Position numbers and translations under genes: made by a program
Shown: piece by piece, positions 16,540 to 25,624 of the stretch
Layout of the letters: each line of letters starts with the position of its first letter
How positions within the stretch are numbered: position 1 is the first letter of the stretch
Origin: Myroides profundi
GTDB lineage: Bacteria > Bacteroidota > Bacteroidia > Flavobacteriales > Flavobacteriaceae
Assembly: GCF_000833025.1 (NCBI RefSeq)
Contig: NZ_CP010817.1
Span: 2,294,001-2,358,000 of the forward strand
Length of the DNA stretch: 64,000 nt
Reading direction: 5' to 3'
The notes under the pieces: model-generated
Told to the model about the DNA's origin: nothing
The model's input: the letters and a program-made list of their open reading frames with translations, nothing else
Database searches by the model: none

Positions 16540-17910
16540 TTAAAACAATGTCTTTTTCATTTTCAACTCTGACGTCTGTGCATGTGAATAAGCAAGAATC
16601 TCTTGCCAATTCTCACCTAACCACTCTTGCAATTGAGATTCCAATATTGCTACAGATTCTTTATCTTTTATCTTTTTACATAAATAATGTGCCATATGAG
16701 CCGCATGAATGTAAGTAGATTGTACTCTTAACTCGGGTTCTAAATAAGCTCCAGAGGCTAATGATAAAAGCATATAATCTAGAGCTGTATTTTGATTGTT
16801 TAACTCATATTCCAAATGCCCAATCATTCTATAGCTTTCCATTAAATAATATATATCTCCTCTGTCTAAAGCAATTTGATTTAACTCTTGATAGGCCTCT
16901 ATGGCTTGTTTTTTTTCCTTTTTACCATGTAATAATGCTGCTTTTAATAACATACATGACTTCCATATTGGATATCCAAAAGATTCGTTATTATCCATTG
17001 CTTGCTTTGATAAGTCTAAAGCTTTTGTTATATATAGTTCACTTTCCTTTACATTTTGTACTTGATAACTTGCCTGACTAGCAATTAAATATCCAGATGT
17101 ACTAGCATTTAAGGTCCCTATTTCATCAGAAATAGATAATAACTTTTTAATTTCTTTACTAGTTAGAGACTTATCTTTTTGGGTAGTACTCTCCATAGTG
17201 TCTATGATTTGCTTTTGAAAACGCCCTTCTATATCTACTGTACTATTACTGGTAGCTCCTTTATACATATCGTTTTTCACCGCATTAAGCATATCTAAAC
17301 TCGGATGTAAAATTTGATATATCTCCCTATCCTTTGCACTGGTAGAAATTTCAATCTTACTATTTTGAGCCATATCCATGGTAACTAATCTAATCCCTTT
17401 AGGGACAGTTAAGATTATCTTATTAAAAAAAGAAGACATATTTGATATACTATAGATATCATAAGGAAAATAAACACAAAAATTCTTTACATCTGCATGA
17501 TCTACAAATGTTTCTTTAAAACGTATTAATTCTGACCATAAATCTTCAATAGTAGCTGTATTATTTTCTTTAACTATAAACTGCTGTTTTAAAAGCTTAC
17601 TTTTATCTAGTGCTTCTATTAAATCATATTTAGATTCAGTAGGCCTTATAAACCAAGAAACAAACTCATTGTATAACTCCTGAATATATTCTTTATGATC
17701 ACCTTGGTGTCTTATATTAAACTTAAAAAATAAATCCTCAAAAACTCCAATAGGTGATTGCTCTACTTCCATAAAATTATGTACAATCTCTACATCAGCA
17801 TATTCAACTCTCCAAATAGCTAACCTCCAAGATTCGTTTTTATCAATCTCAGACCAAACATCTCTAACCTTATAAAATTCTTGTATAATAGAGGCATTTT
17901 TATTTATCAT
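16540..17910 (-). CDS. TPR protein between vgrG and rhs, candidate effector adaptor
   Basis: 456 residues, soluble. The N-terminal half is an alpha/beta region without a family I know (WRLAIWRVEYADVEIVHNFM; NFCVYFPYDIYSI; FFNKIILTVPKGIRLVTMDM). From about residue 255 it is all helical with TPR-like repeats (YLIASQASYQVQNVKESELY; AIEAYQELNQIALDRGDIYY; MIGHLEYELNNQNTALDYML). It starts 4 bases after vgrG stops and ends 21 bases before rhs starts. Proteobacterial Rhs effectors need an adaptor (EagR/DUF1795, DUF4123 or DUF2169) from just this position. None of those is seen here, so this protein is a good candidate for the same job in T6SS-iii. The role is inference from position. Confidence 0.6.
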   Translation of the reverse strand: MINKNASIIQEFYKVRDVWSEIDKNESWRLAIWRVEYADVEIVHNFMEVEQSPIGVFEDLFFKFNIRHQGDHKEYIQELYNEFVSWFIRPTESKYDLIEALDKSKLLKQQFIVKENNTATIEDLWSELIRFKETFVDHADVKNFCVYFPYDIYSISNMSSFFNKIILTVPKGIRLVTMDMAQNSKIEISTSAKDREIYQILHPSLDMLNAVKNDMYKGATSNSTVDIEGRFQKQIIDTMESTTQKDKSLTSKEIKKLLSISDEIGTLNASTSGYLIASQASYQVQNVKESELYITKALDLSKQAMDNNESFGYPIWKSCMLLKAALLHGKKEKKQAIEAYQELNQIALDRGDIYYLMESYRMIGHLEYELNNQNTALDYMLLSLASGAYLEPELRVQSTYIHAAHMAHYLCKKIKDKESVAILESQLQEWLGENWQEILAYSHAQTSELKMKKTLF

Positions 17911-17914
17911 ATTC

Positions 17915-20134
17915 TTAAGAGTTTATTTTAACTATACCTCCATCAATTACAGCCTCTGCACTTGCATCTAATTTATAATTATCGGCTGTAACACCTATTT
18001 CTTTACTTTTTGATTCAATACTATCACTAGTAGCCATCATTAAAGTTTTTCCTCCAATTTGAACAGCATTTCCTTCTGCCGTAAATAATTGAGTGGCAGC
18101 TCCACTAGTTTGAAGAACATATTCACTACCATTGACAATAAATTTTGCTGTTTGCATAACAATAGTATCTCCAGACATAATTATACTTGACTTCCCATTT
18201 GAAAAAGAAATTGTCTCTTGCGCAATGCCACTAATAGTATTTGTTCCATCAATTACTAAAAAGTTTTTATCACTCTTATCCTTTAATGTAATAGCTCCAG
18301 AATCATCAAACATTAAAGTATGTCCACTTTTAGTACTTATACTCTTTACATTATTACCTGATCCTCCTCCAGCACCTGTTTGCCCATGAAAAAGTCCTCC
18401 CATAACATAAGGTCTATCAGGGTGCTGACCGATAAATCCAACCATAACCTGATCCCCTACCTCTGGAATGGCCATAAATCCACGATTAGATCCAACCTTG
18501 TCACTACTTCCTGCATCAGGAGTCATCACACGGATAAACTCTGAATTTAAATTTGAGTTTTGCCAATCAAATCGAACCTGTACACGTCCCTTATTTTGAG
18601 GATCTGTATTGCTTACCACTGTAGCTACTTGCTGCTCTACAAGAGGATTCTGGTAACCTATACGAGGTATAAATCCAGTCTCTGCATCTACAGCCTCAAA
18701 ACGTCCTTTATAATTACCTAGGGTATCCACCCCATGAATTACACTAGTGATCATTAGTTTTGTAAAATAATTACTTTGTTTATCCTCTGAATTAACCATG
18801 CTAAGCTCCACAATACATCCTGGGTATAAAAATGGTACTGTTGTCACACCAGAGGTTACAAATACATTCATACCTATACTTCCTATTACTCCTTTTTGAG
18901 CTTGAGTAATATCTTGATTAGTCGAGGCCTTTAAAGAAGCTTGTTGAAGTGAAGGTGCTGTAAAAATACCTTCAGATTTTTGGTAAGCGGCCTTTGCTAA
19001 AGTCCCTTTAGGTTGAAGCTTTGTATCACCTGCAGCACTTAGTTTTTCATTGTTTAAACTATTATAACCATAAAGTTGTCTATTAACATGTTGAGCCATC
19101 ATACGCACTTGTATGTTCTCTATATCTCTTCCATAGACTAATTGAATTGGTTCTTCTCCCGGGGGAAGATCTCCAAAATACAAGGTCTGTCCATCGTAAT
19201 AAAACTGCTCGCCATAGGCCTCTGCCATACGGGCTAGAAAATTATAATGCGTCTCGTTATATTGACAGGTATAAGAAAGGTTATAATTTTTAGAAGATTT
19301 AATAACAAAATTATATTTCCCCCCTTGCGTATAGCCTTGCTCTAGAATTTGATTAACCACAGTATTTAATGGAACAGGGCTACTTCCTCCAAAACTTTGA
19401 ATATGTGGAGCGGCATCTAAAAGTATAGTTGGACTATAACCTCTTAGAGTTATATAACCTCTGCTTCCATGAGCCTGTTCAAAACTAACCTCTGTAATTA
19501 CTCCAACAAAATCTCTCTCTGGTTTTTCCTTTATATTTTTAAAGTTAATCATCACTAGGATGCGCTTACCTAAAAGCTCTTGAGCTTTCTCCATTTGATA
19601 GGTTTCCTGCTCTCCTAATGCGTCGTGACTCAAAGACAATACAAACTCATGATGTCCTTTAAGTGTTTGATTTAACTGAAAATTTCTAAAGTTTTTAAGC
19701 TCAGTTCCTTCAACTACAATCTTTAAATCAACCAAATGATTAACCCCAAAGATGGTGTGATCTGAAATTGCTTGAGCATTACTTACCTGTGCTTGATCTG
19801 TTGAAATTGTACTGTTTTGACTTAAATTCTCTTTAGCCGGAGCTAAAGTGCTTTTTATTTGATTAGCTTGACCTTTATAGGCTACTGCCTTACTAGCCAA
19901 ATCATTTGTAGCCTTATAAGTCTCTGTGGCATAACTGGTGATCTGTTTTGCTTTGGCCATTTGCTCAGCAGCACGCTCTTCCATACCAGCCACTAAATTT
20001 TGAGCATGACTAAGAGCCTTATTTTCTACTATATTTTCTATATTTTGTGTAGCATTTTCAATTAGAGATTCTTGTGATTGCTCATTAATAATCCCTCTAC
20101 TTTTATCTGGAACACCTTTAAAATTCTCTTTCAT
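17915..20134 (-). CDS. tssI: T6SS spike protein VgrG (TssI)
   Basis: 739 residues. After an Ala/Gln-rich helical extension (about 1-125) comes the gp27-like part starting NHLVDLKIVVEGTELKNFRN, with HHEFVLSLSHDALGE and the gp44-like YNLSYTCQYNETHYNFLARM plus GEQFYYDGQTLYFGD. The gp5-type OB fold is near 500-590 (VVSNTDPQNKGRVQVRFDW; GDQVMVGFIGQHPDRPYVMG). A repeated-strand needle follows to the end (DDSGAITLKDKSDKNFLVID; SSIIMSGDTIVMQTAKFIVN). It trimerises on Hcp and carries the PAAR-Rhs toxin. No C-terminal effector domain is fused. Its start lies 222 bases after hcp, past a terminator; the leader reads AATATTGCTATG. Confidence 0.92.
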   Translation of the reverse strand: MKENFKGVPDKSRGIINEQSQESLIENATQNIENIVENKALSHAQNLVAGMEERAAEQMAKAKQITSYATETYKATNDLASKAVAYKGQANQIKSTLAPAKENLSQNSTISTDQAQVSNAQAISDHTIFGVNHLVDLKIVVEGTELKNFRNFQLNQTLKGHHEFVLSLSHDALGEQETYQMEKAQELLGKRILVMINFKNIKEKPERDFVGVITEVSFEQAHGSRGYITLRGYSPTILLDAAPHIQSFGGSSPVPLNTVVNQILEQGYTQGGKYNFVIKSSKNYNLSYTCQYNETHYNFLARMAEAYGEQFYYDGQTLYFGDLPPGEEPIQLVYGRDIENIQVRMMAQHVNRQLYGYNSLNNEKLSAAGDTKLQPKGTLAKAAYQKSEGIFTAPSLQQASLKASTNQDITQAQKGVIGSIGMNVFVTSGVTTVPFLYPGCIVELSMVNSEDKQSNYFTKLMITSVIHGVDTLGNYKGRFEAVDAETGFIPRIGYQNPLVEQQVATVVSNTDPQNKGRVQVRFDWQNSNLNSEFIRVMTPDAGSSDKVGSNRGFMAIPEVGDQVMVGFIGQHPDRPYVMGGLFHGQTGAGGGSGNNVKSISTKSGHTLMFDDSGAITLKDKSDKNFLVIDGTNTISGIAQETISFSNGKSSIIMSGDTIVMQTAKFIVNGSEYVLQTSGAATQLFTAEGNAVQIGGKTLMMATSDSIESKSKEIGVTADNYKLDASAEAVIDGGIVKINS

Positions 20135-20323
20135 AGCAATATTTTTCTTTTTCCTTAATTAAATAATAAAATAGTTGGGGCCTTATTTTTAAAAAGCAGG
20201 TATACTATTTAAAAATAAACCCAGAGAAAGTATTAAGCCAATAAACAAAGCGATTTCATAAAGTAAGTATACCTTAATAGAACTGTCTTGTAGAATTAGA
20301 TTAATACTTAATCTGGGTTATAT

Positions 20324-20344
20324 AAAAACAGAGTCTAAAACTCT
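20324..20344 (-). terminator. Terminator after hcp
   Basis: On the minus strand AGAGT-TTTAG-ACTCT is followed by GTTTTTAT, 12 bases past the hcp stop. The stem is only five pairs, so it is likely partial, letting some transcript reach vgrG. Confidence 0.6.
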
Positions 20345-20356
20345 ACTTTACTTTAA

Positions 20357-20764
20357 TTATGCTCCTGGCCAAGTTCCTTGGTAAACTGAGTTTCCATAAT
20401 CGATTTGTTCTGCACTAACAACAAAAGTAACATACATACTATTTGAGTTAATTGCATCAAAATCTACATGGTGTTGGATTACATATCCATTTGACCATTT
20501 TAAAGTAATTAGAGTTCCCTCTTCGTGAGATTTATTAAATGTAACCTCACCTGTTGTTGGTTTGTATTTACCATTAAGTAAACTCTCTAAGATATCTGAT
20601 TTATCTGTAGCTTCAACTGTAATAGTAATAAGTGCATTAGAAGGATCTGATGCTACACGTCCAGATACGTCTACTGTACGAGATACACCATACTTTAGGT
20701 TTAACACTTTCTGCGCCTCACCGCCATTGAATTTTAACACTGCTCTTGAATTGTTCTGTGCCAT
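20357..20764 (-). CDS. tssD: T6SS tube protein Hcp (TssD)
   Basis: 135 residues of beta-rich sequence starting MAQNNSRAVLKFNGGEAQKV, with YGVSRTVDVSGRVASDPSNA, ITVEATDKSDILESLLNGKY, and the C-terminal strands MYVTFVVSAEQIDYG. This is the Bacteroidetes-type Hcp that stacks as hexamers to form the tube ejected by the sheath. It is set apart from its neighbours by gaps of 123 and 222 bases, has its own strong promoter-like sequence and its own terminator, fitting the large amounts needed. It is the only Hcp in the window. Confidence 0.92.
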   Translation of the reverse strand: MAQNNSRAVLKFNGGEAQKVLNLKYGVSRTVDVSGRVASDPSNALITITVEATDKSDILESLLNGKYKPTTGEVTFNKSHEEGTLITLKWSNGYVIQHHVDFDAINSNSMYVTFVVSAEQIDYGNSVYQGTWPGA

Positions 20765-20794
20765 AACTTAATTTTATTTAATTATTATTTGATT

Positions 20795-20823
20795 CAAACA
20801 TATATACTATTTTTTCCACTCAA
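20795..20823 (-). promoter_or_regulatory. Promoter of hcp
   Basis: On the minus strand TTG (20823-20821) is followed after 18 bases by TATGTTTG (20802-20795), matching the Bacteroidetes TTG-N17-23-TAnnTTTG consensus. The box ends about 30 bases before the hcp ATG. This is the best promoter match inside the T6SS locus. Confidence 0.65.
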
Positions 20824-20887
20824 AAAAATTTTGATAACATTTTGAAAAAATAGGGGGATTTTACTGTAAAAGAAATGTTAAAATATA

Positions 20888-21400
20888 CTATTTAAGTATA
20901 ATATCACTTTCTAATAGCCATTTGTAATCTATTCTATGGTGTCTTGTTATAATCTTTTTGTCTTTATTTACTTGTAAAAAAACATATACAGAATCTTTAC
21001 CTTTTTGATTAAAACTTAAGAGTTTATCACTATAGAAATAAAAACTTGCGTTTGTTGTGTCTTTTGACTTTTGTTTTGCATTATAATCCTTTTGATCTTT
21101 AATAGTCTTTGCATTATAAACCTTATACAAATAAAACTCTTTTAAGGACCTATCTTTTGAAGAGATATCAACCAAAACAACTTTGTTTGAAACAACTACC
21201 TTATCGCTAAGTTCAATTGTCTTTTCTAAAGACATTTCTGTGGTTGACTCCTGTTTTGTTTGCTCTGGAAATAAATTAACTTTATAGTACTTAGAGGAAG
21301 TCTGCTCATTTATAGCATCAGTTTTCTTACAGCTAGTAAAACTGCCAATAACTATTAAACCCACAAGTAATTCTTTAAAGCCAATACGCAGACTACTCAT
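20888..21400 (-). CDS. T6SS-locus lipoprotein, TssQ candidate
   Basis: 170 residues with a lipoprotein signal: hydrophobic VGLIVIGSFTSC then KK, so the Cys is lipidated and the mature protein is anchored in the periplasm or outer membrane. The rest is Lys-rich and strand-forming (KYYKVNLFPEQTKQES; KVVVSNKVVLVDIS; YVFLQVNKDKKIITRHH). T6SS-iii loci encode a lipoprotein called TssQ as part of the envelope complex that replaces TssJLM. Position between tssC and hcp and the lipobox suggest it is that protein, but I cannot confirm it by sequence. A strong hairpin separates it from tssC. Confidence 0.55.
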   Translation of the reverse strand: MSSLRIGFKELLVGLIVIGSFTSCKKTDAINEQTSSKYYKVNLFPEQTKQESTTEMSLEKTIELSDKVVVSNKVVLVDISSKDRSLKEFYLYKVYNAKTIKDQKDYNAKQKSKDTTNASFYFYSDKLLSFNQKGKDSVYVFLQVNKDKKIITRHHRIDYKWLLESDIILK

Positions 21401-21470
21401 AAAAACAAATATTAACTTTCTTGTTAAACAATACTATTAAGGCTCTTTAAAACCATATTTTCTTTTAGAA

Positions 21471-21514
21471 GGTAAACCAGTAGCTTTAATAAAAAACTAC
21501 TGGTTATTTACCTT
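21471..21514 (-). terminator. Long hairpin between tssC and the lipoprotein gene
   Basis: AACCAGTAG (21475-21483) pairs with CTACTGGTT (21498-21506), extended by GGTAAA/TTTACC on the outside. There is no clean T run on the minus side, so it may be a partial terminator or a transcript-end stabiliser that helps keep tssC mRNA in excess. Confidence 0.55.
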
Positions 21515-21516
21515 AA

Positions 21517-22869
21517 TTATTCTTGCACGTATTCAGCCTCCCAATCATTTCCATCATCTCCCTTGTGCCCATCTAGTTTAATAACAAAACTCTTAGCTGG
21601 GAAATATGGAGTTAAACGAATATCAAGCCAAACGCGATCTTTTTGATTTCTATCTTGTTCAAAACGAACAATTTTGAATTTCTCAATTAATTTATCTGCT
21701 CCTTTGATTCCATCTAAAAACATAACGATTTGTCTTCTTAAATCATCCTCATTTTTAGCATTCCAATTCTCAAAAGCTCTTCTGTTTAAGAAGTCTAATA
21801 ATACTTTAGTTACATAATCAAACACACGAACAACAGAATAAGTTTGAAGTCCAATGTTATCACCACTAAATAAAGTCTTAGCCGAGAATGCCATAATTTT
21901 ACCATACTCATTTACCATTGGTACAAGACCCATTTTTTCAAGTTGAGAAATCTCACTCTTTTTAAGCTCAAATTTAACGGCATCTACCTCGTTAATTCCT
22001 CCGTGTTTTTTTCCTGCTGCTACTTGAGACATCAATGTTTTGTGAATCTTTCCAGTTAAAGAAGTTGAAGGCGCTATAAATACATCTTCTTCCTCTCCTA
22101 CCTCTTGTGCCTTACCACGACCAACTAGCCAGTTACACGTCATAATAACATTACTCTTGTGTACCTCACCTCCTGTTAGGTTTGCTGAATGGAATAAATC
22201 AACAACATCATCTGGTTTATCTAAATTGGCAAAGTCAGTTACAAGCATAACCTTGTTCTCATTACATATCTTAGCCCATTTATCAACTACTTTATTAGAT
22301 CCCATATACCCAGGAATAGACAATAATGAATAATTGTCTCTTAAATCTAAACGATCGTAGTAAAGTTTAAATTCCTCAGCAATATGATCGATAAATATTG
22401 GATTATCTAAATCTGTGATCTGTTCCATAGTAGCATTGATAACATGAACGTTATCAACCTTGTCTAGTTCTGTGTTTTTATAGAACTGAGCCATTGTACG
22501 ATAAGAAACTTCCAACTCACGAGATTGATCTAAAGAGTTTTTTAAATTACTCTTTAAACTACTAACAGCTTGAGCAGACTTTTGTTTACATACATCGATA
22601 AGCTGATCTGCCGATTGATCAGACTCTAAAAGTTCTAACCAAAGATTAATGTTTTTAAGCAAATCTGCACGCTCGTCTTTTTTACTTGAATCTGTTAAGA
22701 AAATCTGTTTACGCGCTTTTCTCTCAGGGTTCATATTTGCCATTCCATCAACAACAGTCTCAACAAATCCAAATCCTCCTAATTTTTCTAATGCAACACT
22801 TTTTTGTTGTTTACCTGCTACCTTGTGTTGCTCTTGTATAGCCTTTGTATCTTGATCTAACTTTGCCAT
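21517..22869 (-). CDS. tssC: T6SS contractile sheath large subunit TssC
   Basis: 450 residues, the expected length for TssC/VipB. Recognisable parts are NPERKARKQIFLTDSSKKDE, LELLESDQSADQLIDVC, the middle NYSLLSIPGYMGSNKVVDKW with VMLVTDFANLDKP, VIMTCNWLVGRGKAQEVGEE, and the C-terminal FENWNAKNEDDLRRQIVMFL ending in a basic-acidic strand region. It pairs with TssB, encoded 17 bases upstream, to build the cytoplasmic sheath around Hcp; ClpV dismantles it after firing. Confidence 0.92.
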   Translation of the reverse strand: MAKLDQDTKAIQEQHKVAGKQQKSVALEKLGGFGFVETVVDGMANMNPERKARKQIFLTDSSKKDERADLLKNINLWLELLESDQSADQLIDVCKQKSAQAVSSLKSNLKNSLDQSRELEVSYRTMAQFYKNTELDKVDNVHVINATMEQITDLDNPIFIDHIAEEFKLYYDRLDLRDNYSLLSIPGYMGSNKVVDKWAKICNENKVMLVTDFANLDKPDDVVDLFHSANLTGGEVHKSNVIMTCNWLVGRGKAQEVGEEEDVFIAPSTSLTGKIHKTLMSQVAAGKKHGGINEVDAVKFELKKSEISQLEKMGLVPMVNEYGKIMAFSAKTLFSGDNIGLQTYSVVRVFDYVTKVLLDFLNRRAFENWNAKNEDDLRRQIVMFLDGIKGADKLIEKFKIVRFEQDRNQKDRVWLDIRLTPYFPAKSFVIKLDGHKGDDGNDWEAEYVQE

Positions 22870-22886
22870 TATTCAATTTTTTTATA

Positions 22887-23546
22887 TTATTTTTCTAATT
22901 CTTTTGCAATAGCTCTTAAAGTATCTGCAAACTCTTGTTTAGCCTCTTTGTCTTCAAACATTTTACGAAGAACTTTATTTACTCTAAGTTGTCTAACAAT
23001 CTTATTGTACTGCTCCTCGTCTAGTTTTAATCCTTTTAAAAACTCTGAATTTTCAACCATATTTTTAGGAGTGAAATCACCTAAGTTTTTAAAGGCAAAC
23101 TCTTCTTTTACAGTTTGACCATCATGAGTCTGATGCTCAACTTCTATACTTGGCGAGTAATAGTTAAACACATCTTCTACCGTTTTTAACCCCGTTACGA
23201 TCTCTGGGCTAATAGCCTCATCAGTGGTTAATTGTGCCACTAATAAACTTTTGTTTCCTTGAATCTCTTGGATTGCATCGTTAGCGTCTACTTTAACTTC
23301 GTTACCGCCAACACCATAATTAAACACTGCCATTTTCTTCTTTTTATTTAAATGATTAATATTATTTTCTTCTATTTTTATTTCTGATACATTCTTGTTT
23401 GTTTTCTGGGCACACACATCAGCTTGTTTGTTTCTTGTTGTCTTGAGTTTTAATTCATTCCAAGCATTATTTCTAGAGACAATCACTGAACTCACTGGCT
23501 GGCTAATAGACTTAACTACCTTTTTAAACTTATCATAAAAACTCAT
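22887..23546 (-). CDS. tssB: T6SS contractile sheath small subunit TssB, with alternative start
   Basis: The family part begins at MAVFNYGVGGNEVKVDANDA (ATG at 23333, residue 72) and continues through PEIVTGLKTVEDVFNYYSPS and FAFKNLGDFTPKNMVENSEF to the helical end (VNKVLRKMFEDKEAKQEFAD), giving 148 residues, the normal length. The frame stays open for 71 more codons to an ATG at 23546, coding a basic stretch (MSFYDKFKKVVKSISQPVSS) that starts 12 bases after tssK stops. The inner ATG is preceded by an A/G-rich leader (AAAAAGAAGAAA) and is the safer start; the extension may be real or an untranslated leader. Confidence 0.85.
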   Translation of the reverse strand: MSFYDKFKKVVKSISQPVSSVIVSRNNAWNELKLKTTRNKQADVCAQKTNKNVSEIKIEENNINHLNKKKKMAVFNYGVGGNEVKVDANDAIQEIQGNKSLLVAQLTTDEAISPEIVTGLKTVEDVFNYYSPSIEVEHQTHDGQTVKEEFAFKNLGDFTPKNMVENSEFLKGLKLDEEQYNKIVRQLRVNKVLRKMFEDKEAKQEFADTLRAIAKELEK

Positions 23547-23558
23547 ACTACTTTATTT

Positions 23559-24710
23559 TTAGTCCAATACACTCCAACCGCGATTAGTTTTAGCCACAGG
23601 AGTTACATCGAGTTCATTAACAATGATATTTTCTTTGCGCTGACCGATATAATCAAGCTCACTTAATTTTAAAAATATCTTCTCTAGACTAACCAAAAGA
23701 AGTTGTACTTCTTTTAAATGCGCTCCACAATCAGTATGTTGATAATTAATCTCTGCCACGGCAGATAACTGATTTAAAAAAGTATGAGGAGCCACTTCAC
23801 TCCATTCACTCACATAGTTTAACATCTCTTCTAATTCTAGTGAAGAAATAGACTGAGTTGTATTGTATAGATGAATTGAGAGTTGAGAAAAGCATTCAAT
23901 AAGATATATGGGAGCCACATGAGGTATTACATTTCTAAATTGGAAATAAATATTACCTATATGGTTAACCAGTGCATGACAAAGTAGTTTTACATTAAAT
24001 GCAAGCTTTGTGTTTTGACTAGTATTTATATTTTTTTGAATAATTCTAATAGCATATTGTTGAAGTATGGCCATGGTCTTTGCCACACTATTGTAATAAT
24101 TTAAAAGCAGTGGATGACTCAGCACACTTGTACAAGGTGGAATAAAACTTGTATCGGCTTGAATACTATTTCCTTGAACTGTTGCCTTACCTATTATAAT
24201 GTAATTTCCTCCACTAGTGGCAGCACCAGAATCAAAAGAAGACACAGGCATTAACTCAATGTGATAACTTGGTTTTGTAAATGGATGTCTAGGTGGAGTT
24301 TCTTCCAAATCAACATCTCCATGAGGTATTTTATCAAAGGGATTAACCGATATAATTAAATAGTAATCTTCCTTTTGCTCTTGTAGTTCCTCAGATGCCT
24401 GAGGAGCTAAAGACTTTAAATTGGTTGAAAAATTTGAAAGTTCAATTCTAAAACCAGCTGGAGTTACAGCGCTACACTGCTTAATTACAAGCTGTACATC
24501 TCCTGTTAAGGTATTAAACACCTCAAAAATTCCTTTATCCTGACTCTTATCAGAGATAGGTAATAATCCGTAATTGAAATTATTGATATACAAAGAACTC
24601 ACATCACGTAAACTATCTAGAGTAAAATTGGTGTGCGCGTCAAAGTGTCTTTGCGAAATCTTCATACCATCAACCCAGTTGACAGCATTATGTTTTATTG
24701 GATTTATCAT
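23559..24710 (-). CDS. tssK: T6SS baseplate protein TssK
   Basis: 383 residues, starting MINPIKHNAVNWVDGMKISQ then RHFDAH, the signature N-terminus of TssK (W-x-D-G-M then H-F). It continues with strand-rich shoulder sequences (YLIISVNPFDKIPHGD; PFTKPSYHIELMPV) and a helical neck with C-terminal head (LCHALVNHIGNIYFQFRNVI; LNQLSAVAEINYQ). TssK trimers link the baseplate wedge (TssEFG) to the envelope complex, here presumably TssN/O/P. It is a little shorter than proteobacterial TssK (about 440), as in Bacteroidetes. The leader reads AATTGCTATG. Confidence 0.88.
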   Translation of the reverse strand: MINPIKHNAVNWVDGMKISQRHFDAHTNFTLDSLRDVSSLYINNFNYGLLPISDKSQDKGIFEVFNTLTGDVQLVIKQCSAVTPAGFRIELSNFSTNLKSLAPQASEELQEQKEDYYLIISVNPFDKIPHGDVDLEETPPRHPFTKPSYHIELMPVSSFDSGAATSGGNYIIIGKATVQGNSIQADTSFIPPCTSVLSHPLLLNYYNSVAKTMAILQQYAIRIIQKNINTSQNTKLAFNVKLLCHALVNHIGNIYFQFRNVIPHVAPIYLIECFSQLSIHLYNTTQSISSLELEEMLNYVSEWSEVAPHTFLNQLSAVAEINYQHTDCGAHLKEVQLLLVSLEKIFLKLSELDYIGQRKENIIVNELDVTPVAKTNRGWSVLD

Positions 24711-24718
24711 AGCAATTA

Positions 24719-25606
24719 TTATATTTCTTGTTTGAATTCAGCAACTCTTTTACAAACAATTACATCATTTTCTTTTATATTATTCTCAGCAATATCAAGA
24801 TCAAAATCAATATACCTTCTAAAATGAAATATGGATTTTTTTACATAAAACACCCATGAATAAGAATCTCCATTTAAATTATATAACTCTATCATAGAGG
24901 TACCATTCTTATAATTATAGTCATCTAAAACCTTGTGAAACCAATCTCCAAAACTCACGCCAGAGGAAAGAGTCTTTGCCTTAATTCTAAACCTATTTCC
25001 ATCTGTTACATTCTTTGTTAGTTCTATATTGATAACCATAAGCTTATTAAAATCAATCCCTTCAAAGTCAACTGCTTGTTTGTTTTTTTCATACGTCCAA
25101 GTTTTATAAATACTAAAAGGAATATTTAAAAACTCTATATAGGTATAATAAAACAAAAGAGGAATAATATACACAATCACACTTGTTGCCGAGATATAAG
25201 CATATCCTTTAAATGGACTTAACCAATCAAAAATATAAGCAAATAGCCATGCTCCAAACACCATACAAATAAGAGTTATTACTACCTCAAAAGTTATTGT
25301 TAACCACTTGGCTGTATCCTTGTTTTGAAATCTTTTCAAAAGTTGGTTTACATTAAAAATACCCAGTAGTAAATAGATAATACTTGCAATTATATACCAA
25401 TAAGGATTAAAACTATTACCTGAGAATCCTAAAAAACCAGGCAAAGCCAATACAAGCCCACTGATAAGTGTGTAGAGTATTACAACTTTAGGTTTTATAA
25501 ATGATAATTTCTTTTTAAGAAATACTACTATTAAAACAAGCACTATTATTATAGTGGGTAAAAGCAAGTGCTTTAAAAAAAAGGCTTTTACTAATTCTAT
25601 ATCCAT
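24719..25606 (-). CDS. tssN: T6SS-iii membrane protein TssN
   Basis: 295 residues with five hydrophobic segments in the first about 170 residues (LLLPTIIIVLVLIVVFL; VVILYTLISGLVLALPGFLG; PYWYIIASIIYLLLGIFNV; VVITLICMVFGAWLFAYIF; SVIVYIIPLLFYYTYIEFL) and a soluble C-terminal domain (GSWVFYVKK-type strands, with FRRYIDFDLDIAENN). This five-helix plus cytoplasmic domain layout between tssG and tssK is that of TssN, found only in T6SS-iii. It takes part in the inner-membrane complex that replaces TssL/TssM. Confidence 0.8.
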   Translation of the reverse strand: MDIELVKAFFLKHLLLPTIIIVLVLIVVFLKKKLSFIKPKVVILYTLISGLVLALPGFLGFSGNSFNPYWYIIASIIYLLLGIFNVNQLLKRFQNKDTAKWLTITFEVVITLICMVFGAWLFAYIFDWLSPFKGYAYISATSVIVYIIPLLFYYTYIEFLNIPFSIYKTWTYEKNKQAVDFEGIDFNKLMVINIELTKNVTDGNRFRIKAKTLSSGVSFGDWFHKVLDDYNYKNGTSMIELYNLNGDSYSWVFYVKKSIFHFRRYIDFDLDIAENNIKENDVIVCKRVAEFKQEI

Positions 25607-25624
25607 AACTGTTTCTTTTTTAAA

